The position numbers and the translations under genes are program-made. Below are positions 17,496 to 27,400 of a DNA stretch of 64,000 bases, piece by piece; position 1 is the first letter of the stretch; every line of letters starts with the position of its first letter. The notes beneath the pieces are model-generated. The model was not told the DNA's origin and ran no database searches. It was given only the letters and a program-made list of their open reading frames with translations. This stretch comes from Rubripirellula reticaptiva (lineage in GTDB: Bacteria > Planctomycetota > Planctomycetia > Pirellulales > Pirellulaceae), in NCBI RefSeq assembly GCF_007860175.1, contig NZ_SJPX01000004.1, forward strand, positions 62,001 to 126,000. Reading direction: 5' to 3'.

Positions 17496-18890
17496 ATGTC
17501 TTTGATGCACAAACCATTTATGTCAGTGGCTTCGTTCTTGCTGTTTATCGCGATCGCCGTGAGTTCACAAGCCGCTTCTCCAAAGCCACGTATGGTGGTT
17601 CTGACCGATGTGTCGACTTGGGAAACGGATGACAGTGAGTCGCTAGTGCGATTGATGGCTCATGCGGACTTGCTCGAGATCGAAGGTCTCGTTTTCACAA
17701 CCGGCTGGAGCCTGGACAAGGTCCGTGATGACTTCATCGACTTGATCCATGACGCGGTGGACGCATACGAAAAGGATTTGCCAAATCTTCAAAGGCGATC
17801 AGAGCAAACGGAGTTTCTGGCGGACGAGTCGCGACAGGAAATCGGCTATTGGCCGAGCCCCAAGTCGCTTCGCGATGTTACGGTTTTTGGCAGTCGGAAG
17901 CGTGGCGCAGAGCATGTGGGCGACGGGAATGATTCGCCTGGAAGTGAGTTGATCATCAAGCTCGCTGACGAAGACGACGAACGCCCGCTTTGGATCACGG
18001 TGTGGGGCGGTGGCAATACGCTCGCGCAGGCCGTCTGGCGAGTCAAGCAAGATCGAAGTGAAGAGGAGTTGAAGACGTTCTTACACAAGCTCCGTGTATA
18101 CACGATCACCGATCAAGACCGCGACCAAAAAATACCGTTCTCAGATAGCTCGCACCAGTGGCTCAGGCGTGAGTTCGCGAAGGATCTGTTTTTCATCTGG
18201 GACGAGTGCGCGTGGAAATATCAAAATGGAACCGGCAAGAAGAATTGGCAGGAGTACAAAACGCATATCCAGAACCATGGTCACTTGGGCAGCGTTTATC
18301 CGAAGTACAAGTACGGCGTCGAAGGCGACACACCCGCGTTCTTGCACTTGCTGCCGATCGGTCTCAATGATCCCAGCGTCGCCGGGCAAGGTAGTTGGGG
18401 CGGCTACTTTGTCTGGGGTGTTGGTGAGGATGGCGAGACGTCCTGCTATACGAATTTCAAGGGGGAAGCAAACAAAACTTGCTACTTGCTCGAAACTCAT
18501 TTTTATCCAGCAACATTCAACAACTTTGCCGCACGCATGGACTGGGCCAAAGACGGAAGCGGCAATCGCAATCCGACCCTTGTTATCGACGAGAATCTAG
18601 ATGTTGAATTTCTCACCATGAAGCCACGGCAAGGCAAGACGGTCACGCTGGACGCATCCCAATCGTTTGACCCCGATGGAAACGAATTGAGTTTCAATTG
18701 GTGGGTATTGTCGCAAGCGGGTACGTGTGGTTCAAACATCAAGATCGAGAATAGTGATTCGAGTGTTGCATTGATCAATGTGCCGAAAAATTCAGCGGGA
18801 GAGAGCTTTCACGTGATCTGCGAAGTCACCGATGACGGAGTTCCAAGTCTCACTAGCTACCGCAGAATCATTTTCGAGCCCATTAAATAA
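17496..18890 (+). CDS. Secreted DUF1593 (nucleoside-hydrolase-like, Sde182 type) protein
   Basis: 464 residues with a signal peptide (MHKPFMSVASFLLFIAIAVSSQAA). Residues 30-300 form the DUF1593 domain: KPRMVVLTDVSTWETDDSES at the metal-site position of nucleoside hydrolases, then LLEIEGLVFTTGWS and PLWITVWGGGNTLAQAV. The C-terminal 90 residues are an immunoglobulin-like domain (DASQSFDPDGNELSFNWW, ending VTDDGVPSLTSYRR), as in Sde182-type cellulose-binding proteins. The family is thought to act on a ribosyl- or glycosyl-like substrate, but no reaction is established. Two decayed relatives lie at 18920-19130 and 30128-30790. It is monocistronic in appearance. Confidence 0.88.
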   Translation: MSLMHKPFMSVASFLLFIAIAVSSQAASPKPRMVVLTDVSTWETDDSESLVRLMAHADLLEIEGLVFTTGWSLDKVRDDFIDLIHDAVDAYEKDLPNLQRRSEQTEFLADESRQEIGYWPSPKSLRDVTVFGSRKRGAEHVGDGNDSPGSELIIKLADEDDERPLWITVWGGGNTLAQAVWRVKQDRSEEELKTFLHKLRVYTITDQDRDQKIPFSDSSHQWLRREFAKDLFFIWDECAWKYQNGTGKKNWQEYKTHIQNHGHLGSVYPKYKYGVEGDTPAFLHLLPIGLNDPSVAGQGSWGGYFVWGVGEDGETSCYTNFKGEANKTCYLLETHFYPATFNNFAARMDWAKDGSGNRNPTLVIDENLDVEFLTMKPRQGKTVTLDASQSFDPDGNELSFNWWVLSQAGTCGSNIKIENSDSSVALINVPKNSAGESFHVICEVTDDGVPSLTSYRRIIFEPIK

Positions 18891-18919
18891 GAAACCGCGA
18901 TTCACCAGCCGAACTAGGC

Positions 18920-19130
18920 GTCGCCGGAACGTATCCACTCGATTGTTAACGCGTGCGGCGAAGTTCAGCAGAACGTCTTGTTGCACGAGCCCGACTATCC
19001 GACCACAGGGTCGGTACTTGCAGTCGTACGTCAAGGCAAGCCCAAGTGCGGTGTAAATGCGGTGGGCGACGGACAGGATTCGCCGTGATCAGAACTGCTG
19101 ATCGCGGCGGTCGTGACGTGATAGCCGTGG
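18920..19130 (+). pseudogene. DUF1593 relic, middle part
   Basis: The forward frame reads HSIVNACGEVQQNVLLHEPD, then YPTTGSVLAVVRQGKPKCGV and NAVGDGQDSP, a TGA, then SELLIAAV. This matches the DUF1593 stretch that normally reads DAYGEVR.NL..H...YP and VG.G.DSPGSELLI.A. It lacks the N-terminal metal site and everything after this stretch. It lies just behind the intact DUF1593 gene but is not a copy of its end. Confidence 0.65.
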
Positions 19131-19308
19131 TCACTCATACTTACGCGATACAAACGAGCTATCGTGGATGTGACAGAGTGACCTTGCACCAAGTATGATC
19201 TTGGTTGGCGATTCAAGTGTGTTTCAGAGTCCACATTCCCACGAAGTTACGTCAGCTAGACGGCGCGACTTTGAAACAGATTTCCAGCGATTCGCCGACT
19301 CGATGTCG

Positions 19309-19328
19309 CCACCGTCGCTAGACGGTGG
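19309..19328. repeat. Hairpin upstream of DUF6807 gene
   Basis: CCACCGTC, GCTA loop, GACGGTGG: a perfect 8-bp stem about 85 bases before the DUF6807 start. A smaller stem (ACGCTC / GAGCGT) follows near 19350. It could be a terminator for the relic upstream or a leader structure. Confidence 0.4.
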
Positions 19329-19412
19329 ATGTGCCGCGATTTCAACGCTCTGGCGAGCGTAGCGACGCGATAGTGGCGTTTTTCAGTTAGCCCAATAACC
19401 AAGATACCCAAC

Positions 19413-20405
19413 ATGACTGCTCGAATTTTCGTTGTACTGATGTCCTTCGCCATATTAATTGGCATGAATCGCTCGGCGTTTGCGGATGGGTTTTCAATTT
19501 CGTGTGAGGAGTCGCAGGTTGCGATTAAATACGACGGCAAGCTTGTCACTAAGTATCACTACCGAGACGCTGAGGCGAGGAAGCCTTACTTTTGGCCAGT
19601 GATCGGACCAACCGGCAAGTCGATGACGCGGGCGTTTCCGATGGAGAATGTCGAGGGTGAGCAGCATGACCATCCTCACCATCGAGGCGTTTGGTTCGGT
19701 CACCAAGGTGTCGGAGGAACAGATGTTTGGTTAGAGGCCGCATCAAAGAATCTCAAAGGCGAAAAGCAACAAGAGTTCTTGGCGAGCTTGGGCACCATCA
19801 CTCACACCGCGTTCACGGAAATCTCGGCCAACCAAGATCACGCCGTGATTCGCTCAACAAACGACTACTTGGATTCGGCTGGCAAGCAACTCTTGGGTGA
19901 TGAGCGAGCGATGGTCTTTCAAATGATCAACGGTCAACTCGTACTCGATTTTGACATTGCGCTGATTGGCGAGTACGGCGACATCGAACTGCAAGACATG
20001 AAAGACGCTGGGTTGAATGTTCGTGTTCCGACATCGATGTCGCTCACCGACGGCAAAGGCCACATACTCAATAGTGCTGGAGATCGCGATGGTGATACGT
20101 GGTCAAAAGCGGCTGATTGGGTCGATTACCACGGCCCCGTCGACGGCGAACATCTTGGAGTCGCGTTTTTGAACCATCCGTCGAGCTTCCGTCATCCGAC
20201 CCGCTGGCATGTGCGCGACTACGGGTTATTCACGGCGAATGCATTTGGGCCGAAAAGCTTACACGAAAGTGCTGAATCTGGCACATTCACGATGAAAACT
20301 GGCGATAGTGTCTTCCTGCGCCATCGCATTATCTTCCACGAAGGTGATTCCGAGGCAGCCGGAATCGCAAACGCCTACAAGACATATGCGGCCTCGAAAC
20401 GTTAA
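19413..20405 (+). CDS. Secreted PmoA-like DUF6807 protein
   Basis: 330 residues with a signal peptide ending at SAFADG. The core has the DUF6807 signatures: FWPVIGPTGKSMTRAFPME, then DHPHHRGVWFGHQGV, and DYHGPVDGEHLGVAFLNHPS-like text toward the end (HPTRWHVRDYGLFTANAFG). The His-rich HDHPHHRG motif is a likely metal or substrate site. The family was named after methane oxygenase PmoA by weak similarity, but these secreted proteins are usually found with carbohydrate-utilisation genes, and an enzymatic role on sugars is suspected, not shown. ATG 19413 is the only good start. No partner gene follows. Confidence 0.85.
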   Translation: MTARIFVVLMSFAILIGMNRSAFADGFSISCEESQVAIKYDGKLVTKYHYRDAEARKPYFWPVIGPTGKSMTRAFPMENVEGEQHDHPHHRGVWFGHQGVGGTDVWLEAASKNLKGEKQQEFLASLGTITHTAFTEISANQDHAVIRSTNDYLDSAGKQLLGDERAMVFQMINGQLVLDFDIALIGEYGDIELQDMKDAGLNVRVPTSMSLTDGKGHILNSAGDRDGDTWSKAADWVDYHGPVDGEHLGVAFLNHPSSFRHPTRWHVRDYGLFTANAFGPKSLHESAESGTFTMKTGDSVFLRHRIIFHEGDSEAAGIANAYKTYAASKR

Positions 20406-21046
20406 AGCATCGATTCAGATTATTCGTACGGCTTGCGTTTCAATCGCTGCTTGGCAATCTGAGGCGATTGAGAGATATCGACTACTACTGAATGACATCT
20501 ACATGATGCAAAGCAATTCACTTTTCGCTGTTCTCGAAACTTTGTGCTGTGCGACACTCTTCGAAGCCACTTCCGCTTTGTGGGCAGTGTGACCTGACGC
20601 CGCCGCGCTACTGGCCTGTGCCGAAGCTATTGCCGGCGTTCGTTTTCGTCGAGTTTGTGAAGCTATTGGAAAAGAATGTCATTGTAAGCGTCGTTCCAAC
20701 TTCGGAAAGAGACGATCGAATGATAGATAAGTCGCTCCCCGTACAGGTCTCTCTTCATTACAAACTTGAAAAGTACTCTCTCGTTAAAGTTCAGAGATAG
20801 CTTGTGTTTGCATGTTACCCGTCCCGTTCGGCCTCTTGCCGATCGCGTGTAACGGGTTCTGTCTTTGGCACGCTTGAAAGTTCTCTGGTTCGAACGTCAC
20901 ACCCGATCGCGAGGGCGGTCGTGTGTGAACCTGACCGGTCGCCGCGGGATCGACGACTGGGCTGCCGTGGTGTCGAGCGGCCGAGAAACGGTTCGGATTG
21001 TTCTTAGGATGCCGGGGGGAACGCGTTAGTACATTCGCGTTGGTCG
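20406..21046. other. Gene-poor interval
   Basis: 641 bases with no convincing gene on either strand. Short open frames exist, but none shows a recognisable motif or a consistent codon pattern. Confidence 0.5.
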
Positions 21047-21743
21047 CTAAACGGATTTTCGATTCGGTGATTTGCGTCCAGTTTCGATCGCTTCGGTTCC
21101 GAAGATGATCAGATCCGTCGCAGCCTTGCTGAGCTTGACAATCTCGTCGACGATACTGCCGCTTAGCCATGCCGCTTTGGGCTGAGGCTCGTGCAGTGTG
21201 AAACTTTTGAGCTTGATGTACTCGGCCAATGCGTGTTCACGTTGATCGGAGTACCCACGCGGCATCGACTGTAACCTTTCCTCCGACATGAATTCGTAAC
21301 CTACTTTGTCCAGCTTCTTGGCGATCTTGGAAAATCGGTTTGGGCTGCTCGAATATTTGATTGCGGATGAGGTTGACGACTTTGGTTTCCAGTTGATGAA
21401 ACCCTGCCGCGATGAACCCGCCGCTTTCGCTCAACTGGGCATAGACGACCGCGGCTGCCACGGACTTGATTCCCGATTCGGTCAACAAACCACTGACGTA
21501 GGTGTTGTAGGGCGCCTTGTTCTTCGAAAAGCGAACATCTCGGTTCATCCGAAACATCGTTTGCTTTCCGCCTTGAACGGGAAACTTCGATCGCTTTAGC
21601 TTCAATGTCGCGGCTTCGAGCATTTCAGCGAAAGGCTCCTGCAAAGATTCCCTCACTTCATCGCGATGCACGTCAAACCAGGTTTTACTGTTGTCCTTCT
21701 TCAGTCCCTTCAATAGATCAAACGACTTTTCAGTAAATTTCAT
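21047..21743 (-). pseudogene. DUF2461 protein, single frameshift
   Basis: The first 130 codons from ATG 21743 read as a DUF2461 (TIGR02453-type) protein: KDNSKTWFDVHRDEVRESL, GGKQTMFRMNRDVRFSKNKA, PYNTYVSGLL. At 21339-21341 (a TTT on the plus strand) one extra base shifts the frame. The continuation in the next frame is clear: NRFSKIAKKLDKVGYEFMSE, then RLQSMPRGYSDQREHALAEY and IKLKSFTL, ending at a TAG at 21047. Removing one base restores a protein of about 230 residues, the family's usual size. It may be a true mutation or a sequencing error in a short homopolymer. Confidence 0.85.
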
Positions 21744-21834
21744 GCGAGTGATCCTGGTTGCTCTTTTGAAAAAATTGGCTCATCTGACGAAAGCGTATTC
21801 GAAAGCAAATCTTTAATGAGCCGTTCAGAATCGT

Positions 21835-22386
21835 ATGAACATGTTAACCGTGACCACCTTCGCAGCAGGTCTTACAAATCCGATGGCACTTGTTGAATTG
21901 CAACTTGCCGCGACTATCAATCAAGCTTCCACCGCAGGCCCGACACGCGGTCTCTTTCGGACACGACGGCTTTTGATCAGGAGTTTCGATCATTGGCGAA
22001 TGATTGTCTCGCCAGGAAAACAATTGGTGCTCTTTTACTCGGCGGAACGCCGCATCCGACCCGGTGCCGCCCCACCACGGCCCACCGCCGGCCGATTGCC
22101 GCGACTGACTCGAATCATGGCCCTGGCCATCCACTTCGACCGAGCCCTATTAACCGGCCGATTCCAATCCCAAGCCGACCTCGCCCGAGCCGGCCAAGTC
22201 ACCCGCGCCCGCCTAACTCAAATTCTCAACCTCACTTGCCTCGCCCCCGACATCCAAGAACAGCTTCTACACCTGCCGGCCTACACCGAAGGGCGAGCCC
22301 CTCTCGCCGAACGCGACGTCCGCCCCATTGCGGCTGAACCCAATTGGACCAAGCAAAGATCGTGGTTCGCCAAGCATTCAACTTAA
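21835..22386 (+). CDS. Recombinase-associated HTH protein (probably a fragment)
   Basis: Only the last 95 residues (about 22100-22386) look genuine: PRLTRIMALAIHFDRALLTG, SQADLARAGQVTRARLTQIL, LNLTCLAPDIQEQLLHLP. This is the ParB/KorB-like helix-turn-helix block of a small protein usually encoded behind serine site-specific recombinases. The region upstream in this frame is low quality and overlaps the possible zinc-ribbon gene on the other strand, so the true start is unknown and may be lost. Base use is odd, with a strong excess of C at third positions unlike the neighbours, which suggests an acquired segment. No recombinase gene remains nearby. Confidence 0.5.
   Translation: MNMLTVTTFAAGLTNPMALVELQLAATINQASTAGPTRGLFRTRRLLIRSFDHWRMIVSPGKQLVLFYSAERRIRPGAAPPRPTAGRLPRLTRIMALAIHFDRALLTGRFQSQADLARAGQVTRARLTQILNLTCLAPDIQEQLLHLPAYTEGRAPLAERDVRPIAAEPNWTKQRSWFAKHST
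21844..21993 (-). CDS. Possible 49-residue zinc-ribbon protein
   Basis: ATG 21993 opens a 49-codon frame with CRACGG and KCHRICKTCC, an arrangement of two Cys pairs 15-20 residues apart that fits a treble-clef or ribbon zinc site. Codon choice looks protein-like, unlike the opposite strand here. No Shine-Dalgarno sequence was seen and I know no family. It could be the tail of a decayed longer protein. Confidence 0.3.
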   Translation of the reverse strand: MIETPDQKPSCPKETACRACGGSLIDSRGKLQFNKCHRICKTCCEGGHG

Positions 22387-23079
22387 AGATCTTTGAGTCT
22401 CTGATCGGCCCCTGCCGGCACCATCTCATCGCTGCCCAGAAGCCACAGATCTCGCTCTCATAAGTCTGGCAAAGGTCTCTGCGATCCACCGCATTCGGTC
22501 AACTCAATCGTGTTAACCGAGACCCAAGTGTCAAACAGAAAAGCAGAGACATTTCGCGGTTGGGTCCGGGGTCCGAAGCCAATCGGTAGGGTTCGCCCCG
22601 CCACCCCGGACTTCTAGACAGAAACAGAGACCGCGGCAAATTCCACCCACCGCGTCGTTTCACCGCAAAAAACGCGGTCAAAACGAAAAACGCCCGCTGG
22701 CCGACATGCGACCACGGGCGTTAACTGGTTTGCGAGAGCTTTCGCGATTTCAAAATCAGCTCCCCGATCCCGACCGTCTCCGGAAAGAGTCTCTGTTGTA
22801 GGAATTTCGTAAGCCCGTATCTGCATCCGGATTACAGCAAATCCGTCCGGTTCGGTCGAGGCTGTTTGCGACTCGGTCGGCTGCGGAGTTTTTCTGGTCG
22901 GGATAACAGTGATCTGTTCACCGGGAGTCGATTTGTCTTTTTGAAAAGACCAGCCGCTGTTTGGTTAACAGGTGGCGACTCCGTTGCAAGTGTCTGGGGC
23001 GTTGCTGCTTTTTTGCGTTAGGTATCAGCAACTTGGGTCATTCGATTCGGGAAGGCCGACTTTGCTCGGTTCGATGACT
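22387..23079. other. Gene-poor interval with one hairpin
   Basis: 693 bases without a recognisable gene. It contains the imperfect palindrome at 22690-22723 and several short G+C-rich repeats. Confidence 0.5.
22690..22723. repeat. Imperfect palindrome
   Basis: AACGCCCGCTGG and CCACGGGCGTT form an 11-bp stem with one bulge around an 11-base loop. It could be a terminator on either strand or a remnant of the lost element here. Confidence 0.4.
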
Positions 23080-24414
23080 TCATTTCGGCAGCTTCAGGCA
23101 GATAATCTGGCCATCGCGATCTTTGCAATATATTCGTCCGTTGCTCAGCGCGACATGTGGCCATGCATCAGAATTGCCAAGGCGTTTCAGTGAAGCAAGC
23201 TCGGTGTATTTCTCTGGCGAGCGATCAGCCAGTTCGACAAGTGATAGATCGCCATCGCCTGCCCAAACAACTAGGCGTCCATCAGCAGTAGCAATGCATG
23301 ACCCTGCGTCACCACACGTTCCGCCCCGCCAAATGATTTGTCCGGTTTCGAAGTCCAGGCAGAAAAGGTTCTGCCACGCCCAGTAAACATGACCGTTGTG
23401 AATCAATGGAGTGCAAACCTTGGAAGCCGCTTTCTGCTCCCACAGGAGTTCGGCTCCCCGTAGGGTGATCCGCAGTTTGGCGATCTTGTTCTGGTTGTAG
23501 GCTGAAGTTAACAGGACACAATCATCGTCAACGGAGACCGACGCAATGTTGTTGGCGAATGATGTGATCCACGGATAAGTCGCAACGGTATGTCCCTCGC
23601 TACCGCGATCCATTCGCGCCACTAGCAATCCATCATGATTGTGAACCGCGACGCACGGCATACCTTCGACTGTCATCTGCACCGGACCAGCGTTGTGACC
23701 GGCGGACGCATTCGATTGAGATGCCCATGCCTGTTTGCCAGTATGTTTATCAAATGCGATCAAGTTCCCCTGCTTTGCTCCCACTTCGACAATCAGCCAG
23801 TCACCATGAATCAGCGGCGAAGACGTGTAGCCATAATCTCGCAATCCGCTTCGTCCGACCTTGGGACGTTGTGGCACGTCAAACGTGTCATAAAGGTTAA
23901 TGTTCCAAACGCGTCGTCCCTTGGAATGTGTATTCCAGCAGTTCAAGTCTCCGTCCGTACTCAACGTGTATAGAAGGCCGGTTTCAGTATCGAATTCGGG
24001 CGTTGATGAAGGCCCGGAATACAAGCCCTCGTCGCCAGTCGCAAGCCGGCCATATTTCGGGCACGGATAACTCTTTCGCCATACTTCCTTGCCCGACATC
24101 GCATCGAGACAAACGACGTGGTCCTGATCTTGTTGCCATCCCATCGTGAAGAGCTGTCCGTTGACGACGAGTGGTGACGACGCGCCTTCGGGAACTTGCA
24201 CGCGCCAACTTTCGTGAAGAGGCCATTTTGTGTCGTTCCATCCCGACGACTCCGCAACGCTGTCACTGCGTTCGGCACCGCGCCAGTGTGGCCAGTCCTC
24301 TCCGCAAATCGGCCCCGCGATCAGGCAGATGAGTACGCAGAATGCCACATGTCGTATGGATCGAATCATTCGCATGTCCATAGAATCGTTGGTTGAGTTG
24401 CGGTTGAACTTCAC
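23080..24414 (-). CDS. Secreted PQQ-like beta-propeller protein
   Basis: 444 residues from ATG 24414, or 432 from the internal MRMIRS start; a signal peptide ends at GPICGE. The mature start, DWPHWRGAERSDSVAESSGW, is the standard opening of PQQ_2-type propellers in planctomycetes. Blades are marked by CLDAMSGKEVWRKSY, AFDKHTGKQAW and CLDFETGQIIW. No catalytic residues for a quinoprotein dehydrogenase were found; a binding or scaffold role is as likely. Its start codon overlaps the stop of the PA14 cytochrome gene (ATGA, 24411-24414), so it is translationally coupled and is the last gene of this operon. Confidence 0.87.
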   Translation of the reverse strand: MKFNRNSTNDSMDMRMIRSIRHVAFCVLICLIAGPICGEDWPHWRGAERSDSVAESSGWNDTKWPLHESWRVQVPEGASSPLVVNGQLFTMGWQQDQDHVVCLDAMSGKEVWRKSYPCPKYGRLATGDEGLYSGPSSTPEFDTETGLLYTLSTDGDLNCWNTHSKGRRVWNINLYDTFDVPQRPKVGRSGLRDYGYTSSPLIHGDWLIVEVGAKQGNLIAFDKHTGKQAWASQSNASAGHNAGPVQMTVEGMPCVAVHNHDGLLVARMDRGSEGHTVATYPWITSFANNIASVSVDDDCVLLTSAYNQNKIAKLRITLRGAELLWEQKAASKVCTPLIHNGHVYWAWQNLFCLDFETGQIIWRGGTCGDAGSCIATADGRLVVWAGDGDLSLVELADRSPEKYTELASLKRLGNSDAWPHVALSNGRIYCKDRDGQIICLKLPK

Positions 24415-27400
24415 TGAGCTTTGCTCGCTGACGATAGTCGTGTGCCGGAGATGGGTAGTTCCATTGAGCCGTCCGGCAGTTGCCAGCCGACGGCCAGGCA
24501 GTCGTCAGACGTATCGTCAACTTGGATTGCTTCAATGTAGTACCGCTTACCTGCCTCCAGATGAATGGGTTGCGACTTTTGTTCCGCGTACTTCTCCCAG
24601 ATGCGTGACGGTGTCCAACGATTCATCTTGATGATGCGAGACTTGGCCGCAGGATCTTCGGATGGACTCAACCACAACTCCGCAAAGTCGTCTGCGGCCA
24701 TCGAGAAAACGTAGTCACCCGTTTGTGGCGGGTGAATGAACCCGCGGATTCGAGTGCCAAAGTGCTCCTTCCAATTGACGGGCGACTCGAACCGAGTCAA
24801 TAAACCGGTGCCCGCGGGCGCGTCGGGATAGTCGGCGTGAGCAGTTAAACTAGTGAGTCCTCCGACGGGAAGGTCGAGCCAGAACTCGCGAGAAATCACA
24901 CCGGTGGGAAGTCCTTGTCGTATTGCTTCCTCGTCTTCGGTGCAGAGGAACGCGACGAGATCCTGAAGCTTTTCAGGGCCGAGCTTGTCGAAGCCGGTTG
25001 GCATCAACGAAACGGAACTGGCACGGAGGTCTTCCACTTCATTTCGATCGACACGATGCAGTTTGGCGGCGGCATCAACCAGCGTGATGTGCTGTTGGTT
25101 TGCCGACTGCAACAGTCCTGTCAACGCTCGGCCTGAATCTGTCAGCACCACGTAGCTTACGTAGTCCGGATTGATGGCAGCGTTGGGTTCGACAATGTCA
25201 CGCAGGACAGCTTCGGGTGATCGACGCACAGAAACGGTCAGATCCGCAGCCACCTTTCCACCGCGACCTGCGAACGTATGACAGACAGCACATTTTGCTT
25301 CATCGCCGAAAAAGAGTTCACGTCCCTTCACGGGATCGCCAGCGATCAGAGCGGAGACGGTGTCGAGCGTTTCGTCCGCTGGAGACCGGATCGTGGGTGC
25401 CCACGGTACAAACAGATGATCCAGCCGCAGGGGCCGCTCGTGCGGATCAAAGTCGGCGTGATACGACACGTCGAGCTTCAAAGCTTCGCCAGTTGCACCG
25501 GTTTGCACAATCACTTCCAGCTCGACTTCTTCACTGGGCAAAACTTGTTCGCGCCCACCGCGTGGATCAGTTTCGCGTCGCGGTTGTTTAGCTTCGATTG
25601 TAAATTCGGCAACATGGCCAGCCCCGTCAGCGGCGGACTTCGTCGCGACGTCGTTGCACTTGACTGTAAACGTGTTGTTCGCTTCCCAACGGAACGTCAC
25701 GCTATTTCCCGGCAGCAAAAGCCGTGACCGCAGTACCAGCGTTCCCGGTTGCTGCAACAACTTTCTGATCCGCTGATGTTCTGCGGAACCGGCCATCATT
25801 GTTTCAATCACATTCGTATCAACATGCGGAAGCCAACCGGTCCAGGTTGGTCGCGCATCGCCCTGTCGCGTCCATTCGCCCTGAACACCGCCAAGATCAA
25901 AAGACAGTTCAATATCGCTGGCGTCAGTGTCGCGGTTTTTATCGCTAGACGTGACTCCGGGAAGCACTACACCGTACCGAGTTCGCCACGGTTGTCCGGT
26001 GGTAGTGAGCGTCACAGTGCGACCGTCGTCCGAGACGGAAACGGCACCGACGTTCAACGGACGTCGCAGCGCATCCTTTTCCTGCTTGACAACGTCATAG
26101 CCGGGCCAGATCCATTCGTGACGATCGCCCTCCCAGACGAAGTCGCCCATCTCGATCTGCGGTGTCTTGAGTTGCTGCGGATTAATCGGACGATCAAAGG
26201 CGACCTTCACTTCCAACGGGCTAGCCGACCATGCAGCTACCGGTTGTGGCTGAGTTGCATCAAAACTGATTTTGTAGAGATGTCCGTTGGCGGCTGGTCC
26301 CGAACCCCAATCAGGTTTGCCGCCGTGGCACGTCACCAGCAAGTCGCCGTTGGGCGAAATGGCGATATCGGTCGGCAGCGATTCAAAGGCTGCGAACTGA
26401 ACCTGCTTCCCGATGTAGCCAGCACGCGATTTGGCAAGCGGAACTCGCCACAGCTTGCCACGCGAAAAGCCCGTGACGATGGCGTTGCCTTCCCAGTGCG
26501 GTGGCCCAACCGGCTTGCGATGTGATCGCAATTCGTTGAATCGGAAACCGCATGTCGACTGGTGCTGTGGTGAGAAGTCAACAACCGCTGGCTCGTCGAC
26601 TACGCTGGGCAGATATTTCGGATGTCGGAACGGAAAACCGTAGTGGCGACCGCGAATGATTTGCAGCAGTTCGTCGCGAGGATTGCCGCCGGGGAACCAC
26701 GTATCCCCTTCCTGATCGGTGGCAAACAGGTCGCCGTGTTTGTTGAAGTCCAGACCGATGACGAATCGCAATCCGGTCGCGACGATTTCTCGTTGCTTTC
26801 GATCAGCGGAAACTTTCAGGATCGTACCCCGTTCGCTCGTAATGTCGTATTTGGATTGCCCTTTGCTATCTAGCAACCACGCCTTGTTATAGGACATACA
26901 TCCAAGACTGAAATACAAGTTGCCGTCGCCATCAATCGCTACGCCCGCTGCATCGTTGCGAGTGTCGCTGTTGTGAGTCTCACTGGCCCAGCCCGAGACA
27001 ACCGCTTCGCTGGTGTCTGCGAGTCCATCGCCGTTCGTATCTTTCAACAGAGCAATTTTGCCTCGAGCCGCAACGTAAAGCCCTTCCTTCGCCGCGAGGA
27101 TTCCGACGGGAGTCAACAAATCTCCCGGCTTTGCCCAGAACAGCTCCGCCGTGTCTTCCAGACCATCCCCGTCCGTGTCCGTCAACACATGAACTCGGCC
27201 ATTGTAACCGGCAGCATAGAGTCGACCGTCTGGGCCGTTGTCGACGCTGTCCACGTTCGTCAGGCTCACCGGCAGTTGCCGGATCGTAAGTCCCGGCACA
27301 AGTGCTTTCACCTGCGGCTCTTCAGCCGCAGATGCCAACGCCGGATAAAGTGCCACGCTTGCAGCGAAACCAGCACGCATCAAACTTCGGCTGAAGGAAC

